Made by a program: the position numbers and the translations under genes. Shown piece by piece: positions 57,415 through 64,000 of a stretch of DNA of 64,000 nucleotides. The notes beneath the pieces are model-generated. The model worked only from the letters and a program-made list of their open reading frames with translations, was not told where the DNA came from and did no database searches. Source of the stretch: an uncultured Nitrosomonadaceae bacterium (GTDB lineage: Bacteria > Pseudomonadota > Gammaproteobacteria > Burkholderiales > Nitrosomonadaceae); the NCBI GenBank assembly GCA_943787405.1, contig CALSMH010000003.1, positions 386,218 to 450,217 of the forward strand, given 5' to 3'. Positions within the stretch are counted from its first letter, which is position 1. Every line of letters begins with the position of its first letter.

Positions 57415-59052
57415 CTAAGCCCAATATTCTGCTAGGACTTTACTTAACCAACCGTTAAGCTCCTCTGGCCCACTTATTATCTCTATTCCATGCGCAGCCC
57501 GGTCATCACGTTGTAATCTACCCGTTGAATCGTAATAGATGGAAGGCTTGCCCAATGCTCTTGCAATCAATGCTGTCGAAGTAAATGGCATGGAAATCAC
57601 AGCGTAACTCGACTCAATAACCCTAAATGCGGAAATATCTGGATCCACTAGCACAACATGCTCCTGCTCAGATAGTCTTTCAGAAAAATACCGATAGCGA
57701 GGATGCGCCATAGCACCGAGCGTTCTCTTACGTTTCCACAACATGATAACATCCAGATGGCTAGTCGCATCTGAGATATGAGACAAAAATCTTTCACAAA
57801 TTTCTGGAATATAATACTCATAATCGACTCCCAAGATGCTATAACGTGATTGTCTCATAGGAGAGACATCAAATATCGCCACGGCAGTACTTACGAATCG
57901 GGGCAACACTGCAGCACTGCTCTGAAACCAGATTGGCCCCACGATGCTGATATTCGCTTCTATCCCAACTGCTCGCCTCACAAAATCGGCTTGACAGTCA
58001 TCCCACACCAAATAATGAGGCCAATTCATGGCCTTCCAGCCATAGCCAAGTTGAGGATAGCCACCGGGTCGCTTAAAGTTCTCACAATTGGTTGAATAGA
58101 AATAAAAAGTGATAGCCGACCCGCGCTTTTTAGCTTCGTAGGTCCAAAGAGGGCGATATATCCAGCTAGAATTATGGAACAGATATTCCTGAGCCAAAAA
58201 ATCGGTAGGCTGCGCACGAACTTGTGCCGCAAGGGCTGCCTCGTTTAACAACAACGCATGCCACCAACGACCGCGAAAGCAGTCGAATGCTGCAATAATG
58301 CTGGCGCGCAGACCCCAGAGTAGGTATTTGACGACGGCGCGCCCGCCCGCCAGCTCGGGCAAAACTTTTTTGGTAGGCAGCACCTCGACCCCGCCCACGA
58401 AAACAGGCCGCGCCTTACTGACCGCGTGACGCACCTCCTTGATGCCAACCGCCCTGTCTGACCATTGCAAGTACCAAGACACCACGTCATGACTTTGGCT
58501 GTCATTTTCCTCTTGTGGAAGATTGCCGGGCCCGAGATCAGCAAAGAAAACATGGCGTTTTGGTTTGTGATTCGTATTTTGCCGCGACCTCATCCCGGCG
58601 AATGCGATCTTGATAATCTGTAACACGCCGTACAGCCAGACAGCAAAAATATAGAGTTTCCAAAGCACGCTGGATCTGAAATGTGCAACCTTAAACCCAT
58701 GTTGTTCCAGAACGTCTCGCCATTCTTTGGGCAGATAGAAAACCACACGACCATCTTTCTCACCCAATGCCAGTAGCAATGCATGATTCAACTCGAGTCC
58801 GCCTGCCCGTATCAGCAAGTATTGTCTGATAACGATTTCGCCGATCTCCGTTCCCTGCCCCATTATCGTTGGAGAGAAGCTATGACTGGCCAGATTCAGG
58901 CGGTGATCTGTCAATGCCTGTTTAACCTTTGCGATCCGGTCAACATCGCCCGAACGCGTCAAGGCAAGGTGAGCACGCATGACACAGCGCAGTTTTACTC
59001 GCTGTCGCCTTTTTAACGCATCAGTGAACAAGGAAAGTGTTTTTCTTATCAA
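57415..59052 (-). CDS. polysaccharide biosynthesis PFTS-motif protein
   Basis: This 545-aa protein carries the PFTST motif in VISMPFTSTALIARALGKPSIYYD (about residues 487-510), the mark of a family of surface-carbohydrate proteins of unknown exact activity. A hydrophobic segment (about 128-150) may anchor it. The C-terminal half resembles GT-B-like folds (EHVVLVDPDISAFRVIESSYAVI). It lies between the GNAT and FkbM genes on the same strand and is more GC-rich than the FkbM and GSCFA genes. I know of no demonstrated reaction. Confidence 0.8.
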   Translation of the reverse strand: MIRKTLSLFTDALKRRQRVKLRCVMRAHLALTRSGDVDRIAKVKQALTDHRLNLASHSFSPTIMGQGTEIGEIVIRQYLLIRAGGLELNHALLLALGEKDGRVVFYLPKEWRDVLEQHGFKVAHFRSSVLWKLYIFAVWLYGVLQIIKIAFAGMRSRQNTNHKPKRHVFFADLGPGNLPQEENDSQSHDVVSWYLQWSDRAVGIKEVRHAVSKARPVFVGGVEVLPTKKVLPELAGGRAVVKYLLWGLRASIIAAFDCFRGRWWHALLLNEAALAAQVRAQPTDFLAQEYLFHNSSWIYRPLWTYEAKKRGSAITFYFYSTNCENFKRPGGYPQLGYGWKAMNWPHYLVWDDCQADFVRRAVGIEANISIVGPIWFQSSAAVLPRFVSTAVAIFDVSPMRQSRYSILGVDYEYYIPEICERFLSHISDATSHLDVIMLWKRKRTLGAMAHPRYRYFSERLSEQEHVVLVDPDISAFRVIESSYAVISMPFTSTALIARALGKPSIYYDSTGRLQRDDRAAHGIEIISGPEELNGWLSKVLAEYWA

Positions 59053-59088
59053 GGTGTGAAAGCGCAGTTGATTATTCAGCTATTGGAA

Positions 59089-59610
59089 TTACGCGTAACG
59101 TAACACCATAGCTATACTCTTATTTGTATAAATTTCAATCCGATTTGTTACTTCTACTTTAAAACCAGCAGCAAGATAAGCGCGAATTGCGGCTTTATGA
59201 CTCCGCGCCACTCCCAATATTATTTCGTCAATATCTCGTGTGGAATTGAGCCACTTGGAAGATGCGACAATTACCTCAGCCGCAACCTTCTTCCCATGCC
59301 AACTGGCTTCGCCAATAAGGATACCCATTACTGCAAATCGATTTTTAGAGTCCACCGGCTCATATTTTATATTTCCAATATGGATCCCAGAATTCTTTTC
59401 GAAAATACCAAGAAACAAAACATCTTCCCGTTCACATCGCTCTTGAACATATTGTTTGAGAGAGTCTAGACTTGGTTTTAATGTAGCCGCACTGATATAT
59501 TGGCTTACTGTTTGATCAGTGAGCCAGCTTAAGTAACGTTCGCCCACATCATCAGGAATTAACGACTTCAACAAAAAACGATCCGTAGAAATCACAACTG
59601 GAGGTATCAT
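59089..59610 (-). CDS. GNAT N-acetyltransferase (PseH-like context)
   Basis: This is a 173-aa acetyltransferase of the RimJ/RimL-like GNAT group, with LKSLIPDDVGERYLSWLTD, VMGILIGEASWHGKKVAAEVI (acetyl-CoA loop region) and AAIRAYLAAGFKVE. In nonulosonic acid clusters a GNAT (PseH) acetylates the 4-amino sugar; its place beside a pseI remnant and PseC-like genes supports that role, but sequence alone does not prove it. Its ATG overlaps the stop of the upstream broken reading frame (TGATG). Confidence 0.8.
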   Translation of the reverse strand: MIPPVVISTDRFLLKSLIPDDVGERYLSWLTDQTVSQYISAATLKPSLDSLKQYVQERCEREDVLFLGIFEKNSGIHIGNIKYEPVDSKNRFAVMGILIGEASWHGKKVAAEVIVASSKWLNSTRDIDEIILGVARSHKAAIRAYLAAGFKVEVTNRIEIYTNKSIAMVLRYA

Positions 59611-59817
59611 CAGACGAGCAAATCCACAATAAGATCCGTTCCGCGCTTAGCATCTTGCTTTACAAACTTGACCAATACAAATTTAAGATATTTTGTTGGT
59701 AACTCGACAATATCCAACACACGCTCCAAAGATTGGTTATGATTGCCAGACATTTCTGGCTATAACAAATGTGGTTTGGTCTGTGCCAATTTCTTTATCA
59801 GCAATTCTTATGCTCAT
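59610..59817 (-). pseudogene. pseI: frameshifted 5-prime remnant of pseudaminic acid synthase (pseI)
   Basis: ATG at 59817 starts MSIRIADKEIGTDQTTFVIA, the typical PseI/NeuB-type opening. One extra base then shifts the frame at about 59756; in the next frame the sequence reads EMSGNHNQSLERVLDIVE, the signature that follows directly in PseI. After about 38 codons PseI similarity ends, and an unrelated short stretch runs to the TGA at 59610-59612 that couples to the GNAT start. The gene is broken by both a frameshift and a large internal loss. Confidence 0.85.
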
Positions 59818-59877
59818 TATTCATCACTCACAATTATTATGTTCCTACCCAAAGCAAAAGTTTCGGCCGTCTCAAAC

Positions 59878-59943
59878 CTATTCTATCGCAAAATGGTAGC
59901 AAATCAGAAATTGGACTACTAGTGTTCTGATATTCATCCTCAC
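59878..59943 (-). pseudogene. possible abortive gene start with strong ribosome binding site
   Basis: AAGGAGG (59953-59959, minus strand) lies 9 nt before a GTG at 59943 (or an ATG two codons later) that opens only 22 codons (MNIRTLVVQF...). A perfect Shine-Dalgarno for such a short frame suggests the start of a lost gene. Given its place between the aminotransferase and the pseI remnant, a pathway gene such as pseG is possible. This is inference. Confidence 0.4.
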
Positions 59944-59961
59944 TTTAGCATTCCTCCTTCA

Positions 59962-59997
59962 CACGGATCATCACTACCACCATCCTAATGATCCGTG
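59962..59997. repeat. 10-bp inverted repeat with 16-nt spacer
   Basis: CACGGATCAT (59962-59971) and ATGATCCGTG (59988-59997) are exact complements. The element lies 26 bp downstream of the class III aminotransferase stop. No T-run follows in the minus direction, so it may be an mRNA-stabilising hairpin or a recombination scar. Confidence 0.6.
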
Positions 59998-60022
59998 AGC
60001 AGAAAATATCTATTCTTGTGCA

Positions 60023-61312
60023 TCAGCGCACTTTGAATAATGGTTCTAGCGGCTGACAGCGCAGCATCGATTCAAGTTTTTTGTTGCGTACGCCCTCTAC
60101 CAGCATCGGAATAACCTCATCATATGCATTGAGAAGTTTATCTAAATCAGCATCCGTGTGGCTGTAGCTCATGTTGTGGGTGCCAATAATCAGGATTCCG
60201 CGCGCAAACATCTCCTGCAAAAATAATGTCTTGATCTGCCACTGACTATAATTAGCCGTATCTTTAATCAAGAAAAAGCTCCATGTCGGATTTCCAGTGA
60301 CGCCCAAAAAGTCTTCTGCACCTGCCGCAGCGATACATACCTTTAAGCCATCCATTACCTTTCTACCTTGCGTATAGAGCGTGTCGGTAACCGGCTTCCT
60401 CTCAAGTTTTTGCATGGTAGCAAGCGCCGCCACTAAAGATAGTGTCTCACCGCTGAAGGTGAAGGAAAAAAATATCTCTTCCATGAGTTGCATGACATCC
60501 GCACGGCCAACTACAGCCGACACTGGGTAGCCGTTGGCAAGCCCCTTGCCGAAAGTAGCCAGGTCTGGCATCACGCCGAAGTGCTGTTGAGCGCCGCCAA
60601 TTGCGTAGCGGAAGCCGGTAACAGTCTCATCAAAGATCAACAACGCACCATGTTTGTGCGTTAGCGCCTTCACTTCTTCCAGAAAACCAGGAAGGGGCTC
60701 TGTCACGTTCATCGGCTCAAGGATCACTGCTGCGATTTTGTCAGGATACTCCTGAAATAACTTGGCAAGGCTGCTGATGTCATTATACGTCCAGGTATGT
60801 GAAAGGTCGCGGGTTACCTGGGGCACCCCGCGATTGCGCGCGGTAGTGCCAATGTACCAATCCTGCCAGCCATGGTAGCCACAGGTTGCAACATGATCGC
60901 GATTGGTAAAAGCCCGTGCCAGACGTATCGACCCAGCCGTGGCATCGGAGCCATTCTTGCCAAAACGCACTTTTTCAGCGCATGGCACAAGTTTGACGAT
61001 CAGCTCAGCCACCTGCATTTCGAGCGGATGTGGTAACGAAAAAATCACACCCTCCTCAAGCTGTGCCCGCACGGCGGCATCCACATCTGGATCGCAATAA
61101 CCCAAAGTAATCGCAGCCAAACCGTTGACAAAGTCGATGTATTCGTTGCCATCGGCATCCCATACCCGGCTACCCTTGCCACGCTGAATAAAGAAAGGTG
61201 AAACGTCCATCGGGTATTGAGTTTTGCTTTTACTGAATGTCTGTGACCCAAGGGGTATAGTTTTTAATGCTCTTTCCAACAAATCTTCAGAATGATGGTA
61301 GCGTTCAGACAT
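60023..61312 (-). CDS. class III aminotransferase (glutamate-1-semialdehyde aminomutase-like)
   Basis: This is a 429-aa PLP enzyme of the class III group: VRFGKNGSDATAGSIRLARAFTNR, CGYHGWQDWYIG, LIFDETVTGFRYAIGGAQQHFGVMPDLATFGKGLANGYPVSAVVG with the PLP lysine in FGKGL. It resembles HemL but lies in a glycan operon with an SpsF-like gene and a PseC-like gene, where such enzymes are found beside nonulosonic acid genes. A haem-pathway role is therefore unlikely. It is 4 bp downstream of the SpsF-like gene. Confidence 0.88.
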   Translation of the reverse strand: MSERYHHSEDLLERALKTIPLGSQTFSKSKTQYPMDVSPFFIQRGKGSRVWDADGNEYIDFVNGLAAITLGYCDPDVDAAVRAQLEEGVIFSLPHPLEMQVAELIVKLVPCAEKVRFGKNGSDATAGSIRLARAFTNRDHVATCGYHGWQDWYIGTTARNRGVPQVTRDLSHTWTYNDISSLAKLFQEYPDKIAAVILEPMNVTEPLPGFLEEVKALTHKHGALLIFDETVTGFRYAIGGAQQHFGVMPDLATFGKGLANGYPVSAVVGRADVMQLMEEIFFSFTFSGETLSLVAALATMQKLERKPVTDTLYTQGRKVMDGLKVCIAAAGAEDFLGVTGNPTWSFFLIKDTANYSQWQIKTLFLQEMFARGILIIGTHNMSYSHTDADLDKLLNAYDEVIPMLVEGVRNKKLESMLRCQPLEPLFKVR

Positions 61313-61316
61313 ATTA

Positions 61317-62096
61317 TTATTTCTCTTTGGCTTGGTTAGCGGTTAATGACAAATCTGCGTTGAATGACTTTTGATAACCTTCATTACGCTTATGCTCTGT
61401 GTTCCAGTGCGCCAGTTCCGATCGTTGATCCAGCAAGTCCAGAATATCCTGCGTCACAAAATTTGGGTTGGTTGGATAAAGTGCTTCATAGATCATGGTA
61501 ATCAATTCGAAATCTTTTGGCTCATCCACCGTCCAGCGCAAATGGGACAAGTCAGTTGAACTCTTGAAATGACCTATCTTGAAGCGAAGTGGATGCTGAT
61601 ATATGAACGGTGTCACATGTTCACGTTGTGATAGTAGTTGGGCTTCTCGCCATACCTGTTCAAGACAGGTAAAACGGAATACCTCCACATCCAATCCATC
61701 AGGGTATGTGGCCTGAATCGAATTGCTGGCATAGTCGAAACCGCCACCCGTATAGAATTCGATGGCTTCATCGATCAGCTGTGGATCCGTTAATGGGCAA
61801 TCTGCCGTAAGACGCACAACATGTTCAGGGGTAAATACCCGCGCGGCCTGATAGAATCGGTCCAGCACATCATCGAGGCTTCCACGATGACATTCAATAC
61901 CATTCTCTTTACATAACTTATATATAAGATCATCGGTTGGCTCAGTACTGATCGCCACCAGCAACTGGTCTATTTTCTGTGATTTTTGCAGTCGTTCTAT
62001 CTGTCTTAACAGCATAGGCACGCCAAGCAGCGACTTGAGCACCTTTCCCGGCAAGCGGGATGATGAAACACGTGCCTGCAATATTGCCAATATCAT
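61317..62096 (-). CDS. SpsF-like cytidylyltransferase family protein
   Basis: This 259-aa protein matches the CMP-sugar synthetase superfamily of SpsF type: LAILQARVSSSRLPGKVLKSLLGVPML (3-29), VVRLTADCPLTDPQLIDEAI, DVEVFRF and LRWTVDEPKDFELI. In a pseudaminic-type pathway this is the PseF position, loading the nonulosonic acid onto CMP. It overlaps the aldo/keto reductase gene by 4 bp. The C-terminal 40 residues after LLDQ look variable. Confidence 0.85.
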   Translation of the reverse strand: MILAILQARVSSSRLPGKVLKSLLGVPMLLRQIERLQKSQKIDQLLVAISTEPTDDLIYKLCKENGIECHRGSLDDVLDRFYQAARVFTPEHVVRLTADCPLTDPQLIDEAIEFYTGGGFDYASNSIQATYPDGLDVEVFRFTCLEQVWREAQLLSQREHVTPFIYQHPLRFKIGHFKSSTDLSHLRWTVDEPKDFELITMIYEALYPTNPNFVTQDILDLLDQRSELAHWNTEHKRNEGYQKSFNADLSLTANQAKEK

Positions 62097-62986
62097 TTCT
62101 TTTCCTTATCAAATTGCCATAAAGCAGGATTGACTATCGATTCGTCCTCTATCGCGAATTCGGCTAATTCATTAGAGTCGACCTCGACTTGCGCTGCCTC
62201 ACATATCTCCCCGAGTTGCAGGGCGTTGTTCACCCCGCAAATAACTTGGTCGATCTCTTGTAAGCCTAAAACAAAACCCAGTGCCGCCTGGATTGGTGTT
62301 AAACCACGTGCTCGTATAAAACAATGGTAAGACTCGAGATTTTTGCGTATTACATCAAAATATTCAGGTACATTTTGCAGTTCCATCAGCAACAATCCCT
62401 GCAAAAATGTCGAACGCGCATGTATTTCAACACCAACACTTTTAAGTTTTTGTAGATGGCCGCTTTGTAGTAGACGTTGGTCCAGTACATTAATCGGCAA
62501 CTGGACCAAATCTATTTGAAACCGCTCCATCACTTGATCAATCTGACTACCTGAGTAGGCCGACACGCCGACCTTGCTAACCAAGCCATTCTGCTTCAAT
62601 TTCAATAACCGATTCACCAGCAACTCGCCTCCAGGTAGCAATAGATCTTCTGCCCTGTGAATCAACAAGCCATATACAGAGGATGCGCCCAGCTGTGCAA
62701 GGGAAGAATGCAGCATATCTTCCAGATGTTGGGCGTCCGACTCATCTAGCACTTGCTTGGAAAACTGCGGGGTTTTTGTAACTATCTTGAAACCTGGCCT
62801 CTGTGGCAGGGACTCTCCCAACACTGCTTCGCTATCCCCGTAGAGAGCTGCGGTATCAATCACTCGGATGCCGTTATTTTCAGCTGCGGTGAGTATTGCG
62901 CCAACTTCCGTTTGTGAAGTCTTTCCAGCCTTGTTCGAGATACCGTAATTCACACCAAATTGTACGGTGCCAAGTGCAATCCTCAC
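62093..62986 (-). CDS. aldo/keto reductase
   Basis: This is a 297-aa NAD(P)H-dependent reductase with the TIM-barrel family marks: VIDTAALYGDSEAVLG (catalytic Asp and Tyr), KIVTKTPQF (Lys), GLLIHRAEDLL (His) and FVLGLQEIDQVICGVNNALQLGE for cofactor binding. Family members in nonulosonic acid clusters are thought to act on sugar intermediates, but the substrate is not shown here. It overlaps the genes on both sides by 4 bp, so this is a tight operon. Confidence 0.9.
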   Translation of the reverse strand: MRIALGTVQFGVNYGISNKAGKTSQTEVGAILTAAENNGIRVIDTAALYGDSEAVLGESLPQRPGFKIVTKTPQFSKQVLDESDAQHLEDMLHSSLAQLGASSVYGLLIHRAEDLLLPGGELLVNRLLKLKQNGLVSKVGVSAYSGSQIDQVMERFQIDLVQLPINVLDQRLLQSGHLQKLKSVGVEIHARSTFLQGLLLMELQNVPEYFDVIRKNLESYHCFIRARGLTPIQAALGFVLGLQEIDQVICGVNNALQLGEICEAAQVEVDSNELAEFAIEDESIVNPALWQFDKEKK

Positions 62987-64000
62987 CCTACAAGCTCCTT
63001 GAAGGCTGATATGACATCATTTTGCTGCTCATCTGTCAGATCATAGAATAGCGGGATACTCAAGCCTTCCTGATAATAGGATTGGGCATTCGGGTATTCC
63101 TCGGGATTAAAACCAAGCATCCGGTAATGGGGCTGGGCAGGCACCGGAATATAATGCACTTGACTGCCAATGTCCCGTGACCTGAGCTCCTGCATCAGCT
63201 GCCCCCTATTCAAACCGATTGAGTCAAAATCAATCCGCAGCACATAGAGGTGGTGGCCGCTCTGATCACGCCCCATAGCCTGGGCAGGGCGACAATTACG
63301 TATACCAGCAAACGCCTCGTCATATTTCTTAACTAGAGCACGTCGTCGGGCAATAAATCTATCGAGTTTTTTAAACTGAGAAAGTGCTAACCCGCATTGA
63401 ATGTCAGTGATACGATAGTGAAAACCGAGTTCCTGCATTTCGTAGTACCAAGGGTTTCGCACACCATTGGTCTCTGCTTGCTCTGGCAATTGGAACGGAT
63501 CGTCAGATTTGTTGATACCATGGCTGCGCAGCCGCAGCAGTTTGCGATAGGTGGCCTCGTCATTGGTGGTGATCATGCCTCCCTCACCTGCGGCTATCGC
63601 TTTGACAGGATGGAAGGAAAAAATTGTCATCAGTGAATAAGCGCAGGAACCTACGCGTTGTCCGTTTGGATAAGTTGCTCCCAGAGCGTGAGCCGCATCT
63701 TCAATCACGACTACACCTGCTTTGTCAGCAATTGATTTGATAGCCAACATGCCGCATGGTAGGCCAGCAAAATGAACTGGCATCAAGGCTCGAACATCCG
63801 GATTTTTTGCCAGCGTCTGTTTGAGACTTTCTAGAGACATATTTATTGTATCCGGATCAATGTCTGCAAAGATCACGCGACCGCCAACGTAGAGCGCTGC
63901 ATTGGCGCTAGCTACAAATGTTATTGGGGTTGTCACTAGCGCTTTGCCAGGGCCGACACCTGCTGCCAGTGCTGCAAGATGCAAGGCAGCAGTGCCGCTA
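62983..64000 (-). CDS. pseC: PseC-like DegT/DnrJ aminotransferase, 5-prime end beyond the window
   Basis: This is a PLP-dependent sugar aminotransferase of the DegT/DnrJ/EryC1 family. The PLP lysine is in FSFHPVKAIAAGEGGM. Other matches are TPITFVASANAALYVGG, VVIEDAAHALGATYPNG and HHLYVLRIDFDSIGLNR. The overall pattern fits PseC, which makes UDP-4-amino-4,6-dideoxy-AltNAc. The reading frame stays open to the window edge (SGTAAL before HLAAL), so the real start lies outside; the TTG at 63984 is internal. About 50 N-terminal residues are missing. Confidence 0.88.
   Translation of the reverse strand, partial: SGTAALHLAALAAGVGPGKALVTTPITFVASANAALYVGGRVIFADIDPDTINMSLESLKQTLAKNPDVRALMPVHFAGLPCGMLAIKSIADKAGVVVIEDAAHALGATYPNGQRVGSCAYSLMTIFSFHPVKAIAAGEGGMITTNDEATYRKLLRLRSHGINKSDDPFQLPEQAETNGVRNPWYYEMQELGFHYRITDIQCGLALSQFKKLDRFIARRRALVKKYDEAFAGIRNCRPAQAMGRDQSGHHLYVLRIDFDSIGLNRGQLMQELRSRDIGSQVHYIPVPAQPHYRMLGFNPEEYPNAQSYYQEGLSIPLFYDLTDEQQNDVISAFKELVG

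Noticed and set aside
63984-64000. TTG at 63984 as the start of the PseC-like gene
   Set aside because: The frame stays open to the window edge and the residues upstream (SGTAAL) are the conserved family segment, so the gene is cut by the window.

Overview
The window comes from the chromosome of an AT-rich ammonia-oxidising betaproteobacterium, most likely Nitrosomonas or a close relative. The strongest marker is a complete ammonia monooxygenase subunit C gene (amoC, 29537-30355) that stands alone, without amoA or amoB. The housekeeping genes fit this: ubiE-ubiJ-ubiB, priA, recG, murA, hisG with hisD, panB/panC and pcnB-folK. I see no tRNA, rRNA, CRISPR array or complete insertion sequence. 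The organism assignment rests on recalled family knowledge; no search was run.

Layout. 0.2-6.3 kb (minus): a possible tiny membrane protein, a secreted hypothetical protein, an alpha/beta hydrolase, a thioredoxin-like ferredoxin, the ubiquinone genes ubiB/ubiJ/ubiE, a DUF971 protein and an exported FKBP isomerase. 6.7-10.8 kb: a Na+/H+ antiporter-like protein, a PBP7-type peptidase and an Atm1-type ABC exporter. 10.9-17.5 kb: a tripartite RND efflux operon (adaptor, pump, outer membrane factor) divergent from a TetR/AcrR repressor; the gap between them holds a perfect 21-bp inverted repeat resembling AcrR operators. 17.6-24.5 kb: a SUF iron-sulphur operon (iscR-type regulator, A-type carrier, sufB, sufC, sufD, sufS, sufU, nfu) behind two IscR type-1-like boxes, one of which covers the promoter. 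24.6-41 kb: argH, a fructosamine-kinase-like gene, priA, amoC with a strong terminator, panC, panB, a deoxynucleoside kinase, folK, pcnB, recG, ridA, murA, hisG, hisD. 41-45.6 kb: a 13-repeat Sel1 protein, a TonB-dependent receptor behind a Fur-like box, and a divergent small secreted repeat protein with a second Fur-like box.

45.9-64 kb is a surface-glycan locus, all on the minus strand. It holds rmlA, galE, several glycosyltransferases, a 2OG-Fe(II) oxygenase, a GSCFA protein, an FkbM methyltransferase, a PFTS-motif protein, a GNAT acetyltransferase and part of a nonulosonic (pseudaminic-type) acid pathway (class III aminotransferase, SpsF-like cytidylyltransferase, aldo/keto reductase, PseC-like aminotransferase cut by the window edge). 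This locus has clearly been rearranged. The oxygenase/GSCFA pair lies between two copies of a ~160-bp gene junction, each carrying a broken gene end. A 56-codon IS21 istB remnant sits just upstream of a TTG-started gene. A frameshifted 5-prime stub of a pseudaminic acid synthase (pseI) lies between the acetyltransferase and aminotransferase genes.

The least-described items are the cassette-in-junction structure, the decayed pseI, the Fur-linked TonB receptor/small secreted protein pair, the 648-bp higher-order duplication in the Sel1 gene and the repeat-bearing leader of the solo amoC. I found no clearly new defence or mobile system.
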